The translations under genes were made by a program, and so were the position numbers. From the NCBI GenBank assembly GCA_028692715.1, contig JAQUWU010000008.1:86184-150183 (forward strand): DNA of 64,000 nt, given 5' to 3'. This document shows, one piece after another, positions 52,835-60,428 of this stretch. The stretch's first letter is position 1, and each line of letters starts with the position of its first letter. This DNA is from Paludibacter sp. (GTDB lineage Bacteria > Bacteroidota > Bacteroidia > Bacteroidales > Paludibacteraceae). The notes under the pieces are model-generated. The model did no database searches. It had not been told where the DNA came from and saw only the letters and a list, made by a program, of their open reading frames with translations.

Positions 52835-54712
52835 TTAATCTTTAATACAACGAACAGAATAACCATAATTTCTAGTGCTGTTACTTTTGTATATAGTATA
52901 TTTTATATAGTTGAAATTTCGGTATGTAATAGGCGAAGTACCTGTAGAAGTCCAAAAATAACAGTCTGTTCCACCTTTGTCAAAAACGCCTGCAACATCT
53001 CTAACACCGCCCGGCATAACGCTAAAACCTGAACTATTATTTATTGATAAATTGTTACCAATTGCACCGGGAGAAGTTGAGATTGACCAATCGGTAGTTG
53101 AAGACAAAGCTTTTGTTACACTTCCCGATTTACCCGCATTAACGCTTATGTAATTTTCTAGTGTAGTCCATTCTGCATCAGTTGCAATATGCCATCCTTC
53201 AGGTGCTAACTTGCCTGTATTTATAACATAGCCATTATATAATGCACCATACTTATTTTTATTCGAAGCATCATTAACACACCAACAGTATGCTGGACTC
53301 GTCAAAATAGACCATTGATAATTATCTGTAACCAAAGGTATGGAAGTTCCATCGTTATACTTAGTCGTTTTAAGATTTTCAACCATCCAGGTTTGAGTTC
53401 CAATCGTAATTGTATTATAATAGTTTCCATCAACATCGGAAACCACAGTTGAAGTATTAAAACTTAATTCATTTCCATAAAATAATCCCGCACCATTTAT
53501 TGCATAAGCACGATAAAAATAAGTAGAATTAGGCGTTAAACCACTTAGCTGCAAAAAATATGATCCAATTCCACCACCACTCATTAACTTGCTATCATTT
53601 ACAGTTGGATTAGCTGAAATACTCCAACAAATTCCATTCTCTATTAAAGAAGATCCACCGGTTGATGATATATATCCACCAACTTGAGCAGTAGTTCCGC
53701 TAATATTGGATGGTGCAATAGAAGAAATAGCCACAATTCCACTTATAGTTTTAAAACTAACTTCATTTCCATAATATGTAGTATCAATATTAGCTGCGTA
53801 TGCTCGAATGTAATATGTAGTATTGTTTTTTAATCCTGTGAAAGATAATGTAAATGATCCAATACCACTGCCTTCAATTGATTTTGAATCATTAATGACG
53901 GGATTAGTTGTTGTACTCCAACAAATCCCTCGTTCAGTTACGGAATTCCCGCCGATTTCGGTTACACTACCTCCCGATGTGGCTGAATTTAAAGTTATAT
54001 TAGTAACAGAAGCTGTTGAAACACTTACAATCCCAATTTTAGTTTTAAAACTAATTTCGTCACCATAATATGTCGCTTTACTAGTTGAAGCGTACACACG
54101 AACATAATAGGTTGTATTTGCTGTTAAATCGGATAACACACTGCTAAATTCTCCTACACCATTACCATTAGATTTTTTGAAGTCCTGAATGGTTGGTGAA
54201 GGTTGTGTATTCCAACAAAGTCCACGATCAATGATACTAGAGCTATCACCAGGAACTTCAACACTCCCACCAGACATTGCAGAATTCATTGTTATATCAG
54301 TTATTTTCAAGGTTGTGAGTCCTATAGATTTAGTTGTAAAAGTTTCTTGAAGACCATAAGCAGTTCCATTCTTATTTGTAGCATATGCTCTTAAATAATA
54401 AGTTGTATTTGGAATTAAACTATATATTTGGCTTACATATCGACCAGTACCAGCTGCATCTTTTGTTACGCTGTCAGCTATAGTAGGATTTGGCTTTGTA
54501 CTCCAACAAACACCTCTTGAGCTTATTTCATTTTCAGCATCGGACGTAATAAATCCACCACTTTGAACAGAACTTTCCGTTACATTTGAAACCTCAGTTG
54601 TAGTTAATTCAGGTAAAAGAATAATTTCTTCGGATTGTTTACAACTAAAACTAATTATTAGCAAAAGTAACATTGAAACTGAAACTCTGTATATTGAACT
54701 AAACTTTTTCAT
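52835..54712 (-). CDS. Lipoprotein with four Fn3-like repeats and a FISUMP domain
   Basis: 625 aa. Lipobox SFSC with Cys24. Residues ~37-420 are four repeats of about 95 aa, each with the pattern GGxxxxxxxxxxxxRGxCWS, NPT, G-G-F and L-NTTYYxRAYA, YGxExxFKT, that is, immunoglobulin/Fn3-like units. Residues ~425-625 match the Fibrobacter-type major paralogous domain (FISUMP, TIGR02145): DVDGNYYNTITIG, TWMVENLKTTKYNDG, YNGYVINTGKLAPEGWHIATDAEW split, and a C-terminal RNFNYIKYT...YGYSVRCIKD. Probably surface-exposed. Convergent with yceI; function unknown, adhesion or binding inferred only from architecture. Confidence 0.88.
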   Translation of the reverse strand: MKKFSSIYRVSVSMLLLLIISFSCKQSEEIILLPELTTTEVSNVTESSVQSGGFITSDAENEISSRGVCWSTKPNPTIADSVTKDAAGTGRYVSQIYSLIPNTTYYLRAYATNKNGTAYGLQETFTTKSIGLTTLKITDITMNSAMSGGSVEVPGDSSSIIDRGLCWNTQPSPTIQDFKKSNGNGVGEFSSVLSDLTANTTYYVRVYASTSKATYYGDEISFKTKIGIVSVSTASVTNITLNSATSGGSVTEIGGNSVTERGICWSTTTNPVINDSKSIEGSGIGSFTLSFTGLKNNTTYYIRAYAANIDTTYYGNEVSFKTISGIVAISSIAPSNISGTTAQVGGYISSTGGSSLIENGICWSISANPTVNDSKLMSGGGIGSYFLQLSGLTPNSTYFYRAYAINGAGLFYGNELSFNTSTVVSDVDGNYYNTITIGTQTWMVENLKTTKYNDGTSIPLVTDNYQWSILTSPAYCWCVNDASNKNKYGALYNGYVINTGKLAPEGWHIATDAEWTTLENYISVNAGKSGSVTKALSSTTDWSISTSPGAIGNNLSINNSSGFSVMPGGVRDVAGVFDKGGTDCYFWTSTGTSPITYRNFNYIKYTIYKSNSTRNYGYSVRCIKD

Positions 54713-54883
54713 GTAAAATTAATTATTGTTACTAAGATGGTTACTAAGAAGCATTTTTTATAGATCAAAATTATGCTTCAATTATCAAAATAAAAACTGC
54801 CCAATGTACATAATATTTTTAAACAATTAACTTATTAAATGTGTTTTTTTTTATGATATCATTAAAAATAATGTTTTCAAAAC

Positions 54884-54922
54884 AAACTCCCCGATACGCA
54901 ATTGCCTATCGGGGAGTTTTTA
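54884..54922 (-). terminator. Terminator of the GGGtGRT gene
   Basis: Stem with AACTCCCCGATA and TATCGGGGAGTT, loop CGCAATTGCC, T-rich flanks on both sides. Same stem as the yceI terminator 2.1 kb away. Confidence 0.8.
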
Positions 54923-54928
54923 TTTTAA

Positions 54929-54951
54929 GCCCCTTTAGGGGTTTGGGGTCA
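54929..54951. repeat. C-rich palindromic repeat directly after the GGGtGRT gene
   Basis: CCCCTTTAGGGGTTTGGGGTCA; read on the minus strand it starts TGACCCC directly behind the TAA stop (TAATGACCCC). Confidence 0.8.
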
Positions 54952-55947
54952 TTATTTCGCCATTTCAATAGCCACAGCCACTTGTACAGTAGCTCCAACC
55001 ATTGGATTATTACCCATTCCAATAAATCCCATCATTTCCACGTGAGCTGGAACTGAAGAAGAACCTGCGAACTGAGCATCACCGTGCATACGTCCCATAG
55101 TATCAGTCATACCATAAGAAGCAGGACCGGCACCCATATTGTCAGGGTGAAGCGTACGTCCGGTACCTCCACCTGATGCCACCGAAAAATATTTTTTACC
55201 TTGTTCAACACATTCTTTTTTATAAGTACCTGCAACAGGATGTTGAAAACGGGTTGGGTTAGTAGAGTTACCGGTGATTGATACATCAACACCTTCGGAG
55301 CGCATAATAGCAACACCTTCACGAACATCATCAGCACCGTAACACTTTACAGCAGCACGAGGTCCGTCAGAATATGCTTTTTCGCGAACTACTTTCAATT
55401 CACTTGTATAGTAATCAAATTCGGTTTGTACATAAGTAAAACCATTGACACGTGATATGATCATAGCTGCATCTTTCCCTAATCCATTAAGGATAACGCG
55501 CAAAGGTTCCTTACGGACTTTGTTGGCAGATAAAGCGATACCAATTGCACCTTCGGCAGCAGCAAACGATTCGTGTCCTGCAAGGAAAGCAAAACATTTA
55601 GTTTCGTTGCGAAGCAACATGGCTGCAAGGTTACCATGACCTAAACCAACTTTGCGGTCTTCGGCTACTGAACCGGGGATACAGAAAGATTGTAAACCAA
55701 TTCCGATTGCTTCAGCAGCAGAAGCCGCATCTTTACAACCTTTTTTGATGGCGATGGCAGAACCTACCACATAAGCCCATTTTGCGTTTTCGAACGCGAT
55801 GTTTTGAATTCCTTCACAAATTTTGTAAGGATCTATATTTTTAGCGTCGCAAATTGCTTTCGCTTCGTCGATATCTTTGATACCGTATGTATTAAGAGCC
55901 GCATTGACTTTGTCTATACGACGGTCGTAACTTTCAAATAGTGGCAT
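54952..55947 (-). CDS. GGGtGRT protein
   Basis: 331 aa. Contains SGGGTGRTLHPDNMGAG with GGGTGRT at 259-265, the defining motif of the GGGtGRT family (known to me as a conserved, uncharacterised family of anaerobic bacteria). Seven cysteines (33, 44, 71, 89, 118, 202, 246), many glycines, and conserved stretches such as GLGHGNLAAMLLRNETKCFAF split and SITGNSTNPTRFQHPVAGTYK. Soluble, no signal peptide. Upstream on the same strand, beyond an inserted S23 gene, is a NifU/IscU-like protein; the two are probably functional partners in Fe-S or sulfur chemistry. Biochemical role unknown. Confidence 0.88.
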   Translation of the reverse strand: MPLFESYDRRIDKVNAALNTYGIKDIDEAKAICDAKNIDPYKICEGIQNIAFENAKWAYVVGSAIAIKKGCKDAASAAEAIGIGLQSFCIPGSVAEDRKVGLGHGNLAAMLLRNETKCFAFLAGHESFAAAEGAIGIALSANKVRKEPLRVILNGLGKDAAMIISRVNGFTYVQTEFDYYTSELKVVREKAYSDGPRAAVKCYGADDVREGVAIMRSEGVDVSITGNSTNPTRFQHPVAGTYKKECVEQGKKYFSVASGGGTGRTLHPDNMGAGPASYGMTDTMGRMHGDAQFAGSSSVPAHVEMMGFIGMGNNPMVGATVQVAVAIEMAK

Positions 55948-55964
55948 AATATTTTCTTTTAATT

Positions 55965-56029
55965 GATAATTAATAATTCATAATGCATAATTAACACAGT
56001 TCATAATGTATAATGCATAATTCATAATA
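55965..56029. repeat. Heptamer array (CATAATT/CATAATG), left flank of the S23 gene
   Basis: Units GATAATT, AATAATT, CATAATG, CATAATT, a 9-nt interruption, CATAATG, TATAATG, CATAATT, CATAATA. Confidence 0.85.
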
Positions 56030-56036
56030 AAAAGTT

Positions 56037-56402
56037 TTATTCAAAATCATTGTCGTCTTTACTTGAATTTAATATTGCAGTTAGAATTTTGATTAATTCA
56101 ATGCAATCTTCATTCATACTTTGAAATTGTTTTTCAGAAATATATTCTGTTTCAAAAAGCAATTCGAGCCTATATTCTGATTCACTTGCTTCTTTAAGCG
56201 CAATGCCCAACTTAAAACGGAAATCTTTTTTACTAAATCCTCTAATTGCTTCTTTTACATTAGCCCCAATACTGGTTCCACTACGAAGAAGTTGTTTGGA
56301 TAAAGTATATTCTTTCTTTTCGCTTTGAAGGAACTGATACAAACGAATAACTCTTATAGCAAACGCTTTGCTTTTTAAAACTATCGTATTGTCTTGTCCC
56401 AT
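56037..56402 (-). CDS. Four-helix bundle protein (S23 / 23S rRNA intervening-sequence protein family)
   Basis: 121 aa, all helical: KSKAFAIRVIRLYQFL, LSKQLLRSGTSIGANVKEA, FRFKLGIALKEASESEYRLELL and a last helix, the four helices of the S23 family (TIGR02436); the LLRSGTSIGANVKEA stretch is its signature. These proteins occur inside 23S rRNA intervening sequences of spirochaetes and as orphan genes in Bacteroidota. Here it splits the NifU-like and GGGtGRT genes and is bracketed by AT-rich heptamer arrays of the same unit in opposite orientation, suggesting a mobile or passenger gene. Function unknown. Confidence 0.9.
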   Translation of the reverse strand: MGQDNTIVLKSKAFAIRVIRLYQFLQSEKKEYTLSKQLLRSGTSIGANVKEAIRGFSKKDFRFKLGIALKEASESEYRLELLFETEYISEKQFQSMNEDCIELIKILTAILNSSKDDNDFE

Positions 56403-56403
56403 A

Positions 56404-56434
56404 ATTATGAATTATGAATTGTGAATTATGAATT
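56404..56434. repeat. Heptamer array (ATTATGA), right flank of the S23 gene
   Basis: Units ATTATGA, ATTATGA, ATTGTGA, ATTATGA: the reverse complement (up to rotation) of the CATAATT unit on the other side of the S23 gene. Confidence 0.85.
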
Positions 56435-56439
56435 TGACA

Positions 56440-57132
56440 CTATTCGTGTCTTGGGTCAATATATTTTGCTGCATTAGCAAAACGACCGTAAGTACTGGTA
56501 GATTTTTTCAATGCTTCGTTGGCATCTACTCCTTTTTTCACTAAGTCCAACATAGGTCCTACACGTACAAATTCGTATCCACAAGCTTCACCATCTTCGT
56601 CCAATGCCATGCGGCTGATATAACCTTCGGCCAATTCCAGATAACGAACACCCTTAATTTTTGTACCGTATGTCGTTCCTACTTGCGAGCGCAAGCCTTT
56701 ACCCAAATCTTCCAAACCGGCACCGATAGGTAAGCCACCTTCAGAAAAAGCGGATTGAGTACGACCATAAACAATTTGAAGAAACAATTCACGCATGGCT
56801 ACATTGATAGCATCACAAACTAAGTCAGTGTTCAACGCTTCTAATAAAGTTTTTCCTGGTAGAATTTCTGCAGCCATAGCAGCTGAGTGAGTCATACCTG
56901 AGCATCCGATTGTTTCAACCAATGCTTCTTCAATAATACCTTCTTTTACATTCAAAGTCAGTTTACATGCGCCTTGTTGTGGAGCACACCAACCCACACC
57001 GTGAGTCAAACCGGAAATGTCGGTAATTTGTTTCGATTTTACCCATTTTCCTTCTTCAGGTATGGGGGCAGGACCATGATCAGGTCCCTTTTTTACAACA
57101 CACATGTGTTCTACTTCGTGCGAATAAATCAT
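56440..57132 (-). CDS. NifU/IscU-like iron-sulfur scaffold-type protein, partner of GGGtGRT
   Basis: 230 aa. An IscU/NifU_N-like core is visible: WCAPQQGACKLTLNVKEG followed by IGCSGMTHSAAMAAEILPGKTL, in which Cys77 and the following helix match the second cluster Cys of IscU; other Cys at 11, 49, 56 and 106. Longer than IscU (about 128 aa), with an extra C-terminal domain (about 120-230). No iscS, sufBCD or nifS nearby. A near-consensus promoter sits 62 nt upstream. In anaerobes this type of protein is found beside GGGtGRT; their joint function is unknown, and the scaffold role is inferred. Confidence 0.82.
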   Translation of the reverse strand: MIYSHEVEHMCVVKKGPDHGPAPIPEEGKWVKSKQITDISGLTHGVGWCAPQQGACKLTLNVKEGIIEEALVETIGCSGMTHSAAMAAEILPGKTLLEALNTDLVCDAINVAMRELFLQIVYGRTQSAFSEGGLPIGAGLEDLGKGLRSQVGTTYGTKIKGVRYLELAEGYISRMALDEDGEACGYEFVRVGPMLDLVKKGVDANEALKKSTSTYGRFANAAKYIDPRHE

Positions 57133-57193
57133 ACTTTTGTTATTTAGTTAGTATAAAAAATTGTATTGAATTTTCGTTACTTGAATTTGAGCG

Positions 57194-57224
57194 CAAAAGT
57201 ACTCATTTTTTATCGTTTATCAAA
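57194..57224 (-). promoter_or_regulatory. Promoter of the NifU-like/GGGtGRT operon
   Basis: Minus strand: TTTG (57224-57221), 19 nt, TACTTTTG (57201-57194). Full match to the Bacteroidota consensus; leader about 55 nt. Confidence 0.7.
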
Positions 57225-57324
57225 GTACATCTCTTAATAAACTATCCTGAATTTCGAACATTTTTTCATTCTAGATGTTAATGATATAAAGGTCGCTCAA
57301 ATTCAGTTTTTGACTTCTAAATAA

Positions 57325-57894
57325 ATGAAAATTATGATTGAATTTCATCGAATTGAAAATACAGATAATCCATATTTCACTCATTTATATGACTTATATA
57401 CAGGAGTTTTCCCTAAATACGAAAGAAGAAGTTGGGCAGGACTTGACATGGAATTGAACAAAGAAAAACAATTTTGTGCGAATGCACTTATTGAGAATCA
57501 TGAGTTTATCGGATTATTTAACTACTGGGTTTTTGAAAAGTTTTATTACATTGAACACCTTGCTCTTGCACCGAAGTTTCGTGGTAAGCGAAAAGGAACA
57601 ATTGCATTAGAAATATTTAAGGAACTTGCGTCAATACCAATTGTATTGGAAGTGGAAATGCCCAATAATTCAGAAGCAATTCGTCGTATTAAATTTTACG
57701 AGAAATCTGAATATAAAGTTATATCGCATTATTATGCTCAACCCCCTTACGAAGGGGACGGATTCTTAATTCCAATGATAATAATGAGTAATGATATTCA
57801 TTTTACAAATACACATTTTGAACAAATAAAGGATACTTTATATAAAAAGGTATATCGTTTTATTGAGCCAAATGATCGGGGGTTAGATGATTAA
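57325..57894 (+). CDS. GNAT family N-acetyltransferase
   Basis: 189 aa. GNAT fold with the acetyl-CoA pyrophosphate loop region YIEHLALAPKFRGKRKGTIAL near 84-104 (RxxGxG/A type) and the C-terminal motif AQPPYEGDGFLIPMIIMS near 138-155, typical of a small Bacteroidota GNAT subgroup. ATG at 57325; another at 57334 is possible. Substrate unknown. It is isolated: divergent from the NifU-like gene and convergent with manA, whose stop codon lies 3 nt away. Confidence 0.85.
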   Translation: MKIMIEFHRIENTDNPYFTHLYDLYTGVFPKYERRSWAGLDMELNKEKQFCANALIENHEFIGLFNYWVFEKFYYIEHLALAPKFRGKRKGTIALEIFKELASIPIVLEVEMPNNSEAIRRIKFYEKSEYKVISHYYAQPPYEGDGFLIPMIIMSNDIHFTNTHFEQIKDTLYKKVYRFIEPNDRGLDD

Positions 57895-57897
57895 AGA

Positions 57898-58872
57898 TTA
57901 GTTTTTTATATAAATTTCCAACAAAGTAACTTTATTCTCTGGGATTAGCACGAGTTCATTTAAAGAAGCAGGAATCAGAATTGTATCACCTTTTGATACT
58001 TTTAGCTTTTCGCCCTCTGAGATTATCAACATATCCCCTTCCATACACATATATACTACAAATGAATCTAATGTTGCGTAATTTAAATTTATAGGTTTGT
58101 CAATTTGAATTATATTGGTTGTAAAATAATCACAGCTGATTAAGTTAGTTGATTCATTAACCTTGGCTTGATATTTTGTCTTCGGATCTTTTGATGCAGA
58201 AAAATCTATAACATCCAACGCTTCTTCGGTATGAAGATCACGCTCATTTCCATTATCATCAGTCCGTTTATAATCATAAATCCGATATGTAATATCGCTG
58301 CTTTGTTGGATTTCAGCCACTAATACACCTCTACCTATAGCGTGAACTAATCCAGCAGGAATAAAAAACACGTCTCCTTTTTTTACTTTTACTTTTTGGA
58401 GTAAATCTTCTACCTTATCCTTACTCAAGGCATCAAGATATTCTTCCTGAGTACAATCTTTATTAAATCCTATTATTAATTCTGCACCGTCTTCAGCAGC
58501 AACTACGTACCACATTTCTGTTTTCCCATATGAATTATGTCTTTCGGCTGCGACCTCATCTCCCGGATGAACCTGAATGGATAGATTATCATTTGCATCA
58601 ATCAATTTAAAAAGCAAGGGAAAAGACAAACCGAATTCATCAAAAATCTTATCCCCAACTAATTCACCCATATAAATTTCAATCAGTTCGGTAAGATTAT
58701 TCCCTGCGAGAAAACCGTTTGTCACAACAGATTCATCGCCTTCATACCCTGAAAGCTCCCATGTTTCACCAAGTTTATCGGTTACTGCCGGTTTGTTGAA
58801 AATTGATTTTAACCTTGTTCCGCCCCAAATTTTATCTTTGAGAATAGAATTGAATTTTAAAGGATATAGCAT
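57898..58872 (-). CDS. manA: Mannose-6-phosphate isomerase, class I
   Basis: 324 aa, the short bacterial (Bacillus-type) form. Cupin metal site: SIQVHPGDEVAAERH with Gln and His ligands near 99-112, KTEMWYVV with Glu, and VFFIPAGLVHAIGRG with His near 168-182; EIQQSSDITYRIYDY follows as in the family. Interconverts mannose-6-P and fructose-6-P, feeding GDP-mannose and envelope polysaccharide. Single gene, followed on the same strand by nothing, with the DUF4270 gene upstream. Confidence 0.95.
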   Translation of the reverse strand: MLYPLKFNSILKDKIWGGTRLKSIFNKPAVTDKLGETWELSGYEGDESVVTNGFLAGNNLTELIEIYMGELVGDKIFDEFGLSFPLLFKLIDANDNLSIQVHPGDEVAAERHNSYGKTEMWYVVAAEDGAELIIGFNKDCTQEEYLDALSKDKVEDLLQKVKVKKGDVFFIPAGLVHAIGRGVLVAEIQQSSDITYRIYDYKRTDDNGNERDLHTEEALDVIDFSASKDPKTKYQAKVNESTNLISCDYFTTNIIQIDKPINLNYATLDSFVVYMCMEGDMLIISEGEKLKVSKGDTILIPASLNELVLIPENKVTLLEIYIKN

Positions 58873-59023
58873 AGTCTTCTATTTTTATTTTGTCTAAATC
58901 TGATATAAAAAAATGAACAATTAAAAACTCTCATTACTGATTATTTATAATTGTTCATCAATGGCATATATTTGATTTATCCGATTAAGTTCGGTACTTT
59001 AATTTTACTTTTAATATTTCATC

Positions 59024-60370
59024 TTAAAAACCGGTAAACACTGCATTAATTCTCATGGGGGAATTAGGATTTATACCACTTTTAATAGTAACACCAGACA
59101 TTAAAAACTGTTGTTTAATCTCAGTCACAGAATAATAAGAATCCGTTGTTATACGTACCGGCACAAGTAACATATTTAGATTTTCATCAGGCACCTCATT
59201 GTTTTTTATCTCGTTAGCAATTAATGTAGCAGTATCAAAACTATAAGAATATCCATATACACCACTCGTACCTATCTGAGCATAGCTATATTGACTTACA
59301 ATTGCATAGGTATCATCAGGTAGTTTATTCTTTTTAAAGAAATTATCAATCGAATCTTCTTTTATTAAAAGTAAATACGATGTAACAGGCATTGCTATAG
59401 TGGCTGTCTCGAAATCTGTTATTTCAACATTCAACAGAGCGCTATTCATTGTAAGCGTCTTATTGCCAGTTTTTGCTTTCATTCGCTCCGCCATCCTTTT
59501 TAATGGAATTTTAACCCGCGTATTAATATTTGCAGGTGAAGCTATATAATTAACACTATCTTTCTGTTTCACCAGAACATCTCTGTCGTTATGAACAAAA
59601 CGGTTAACCTGACGAACTTCTTTATTGGCAGGAAATGTTTTCACATCAGTTATAACAGTATCTCTTCCATTTTTCTGAGCTGTATAATGATAGTGCATTT
59701 CCATATCAATTTGACTGACATTTAATATAGTAGAAGCACCAAAATTTGCAGTAATATATAATCCTTTGAAAAATTTATTTTGAAATTCGGTTTCACTTGC
59801 ATAATAACTATCATCAAAAAAACGATTTACGAAAGCAGCATCCATTTTAAAGCTAATATATGTAGAATAGGTGCGTGTACCTGAAGTATCTTGTGCCGTA
59901 AAAATACGTCGTCCAAGATTGATCGATTTATCGGTATATTCTAACGGATCAATATTCGTTGGATAATGGGTAGTATAGTTGAAAGTATTTAAATTCATTT
60001 CGTAAATATTCACATCAATTGGTGAATAACTGTCACCAAACCATGTATCATAATACAAAACAACAAGTACTGAATCAGGGATCGATTGTGGTGGATATAA
60101 AAAACCGACCGGACAATTTACCTGAGCCAGAATATCAGCCTGTGTCGAACCATATTTTTCATTATAAAACGTACCTAACAGAAATGAATCCTGACGGGTA
60201 TAAATAGATTCAACAAATACATTTTCTGTACTAACATGAAAAGTATCCGTTCCTATTAAGATTTCATCGGAACCCGGTTGTATACTTTCTCCGATGTTTG
60301 TTAAATCATCAGCGCAGGAAAAAGAAAAGATTGCTACCAATATGAGCAAAACGAATGATTGAAATTTCAT
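59024..60370 (-). CDS. DUF4270 lipoprotein
   Basis: 448 aa. Lipobox FSFSC with Cys19. Rich in beta strands; recognised as DUF4270 by the N-terminal pattern (DLTNIGESIQPGSDEI, DTFHVSTENVFVES, LLGTFYNEKYGSTQADILAQ) and the C-terminal LLVPVRITTD. A conserved Bacteroidota envelope lipoprotein with no known activity, regularly found next to the single-domain glycogen-synthase-like gene and panC, as here. It lies 58 nt after that gene on the same strand, so the two are probably co-transcribed. Confidence 0.9.
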   Translation of the reverse strand: MKFQSFVLLILVAIFSFSCADDLTNIGESIQPGSDEILIGTDTFHVSTENVFVESIYTRQDSFLLGTFYNEKYGSTQADILAQVNCPVGFLYPPQSIPDSVLVVLYYDTWFGDSYSPIDVNIYEMNLNTFNYTTHYPTNIDPLEYTDKSINLGRRIFTAQDTSGTRTYSTYISFKMDAAFVNRFFDDSYYASETEFQNKFFKGLYITANFGASTILNVSQIDMEMHYHYTAQKNGRDTVITDVKTFPANKEVRQVNRFVHNDRDVLVKQKDSVNYIASPANINTRVKIPLKRMAERMKAKTGNKTLTMNSALLNVEITDFETATIAMPVTSYLLLIKEDSIDNFFKKNKLPDDTYAIVSQYSYAQIGTSGVYGYSYSFDTATLIANEIKNNEVPDENLNMLLVPVRITTDSYYSVTEIKQQFLMSGVTIKSGINPNSPMRINAVFTGF

Positions 60371-60428
60371 ACAAAAAATTATGAAAAATATATGACTAAT
60401 GAATTATTTAAACTGAAAATTTTCAATA

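Noticed and set aside
57748-57772. C-rich stretch in the GNAT gene (ACCCCCTTACGAAGGGG) as another repeat copy
   Set aside because: It encodes the conserved QPPYEGDGF motif of this GNAT subgroup and lacks the CCCCTAA blocks, so the likeness is probably chance.
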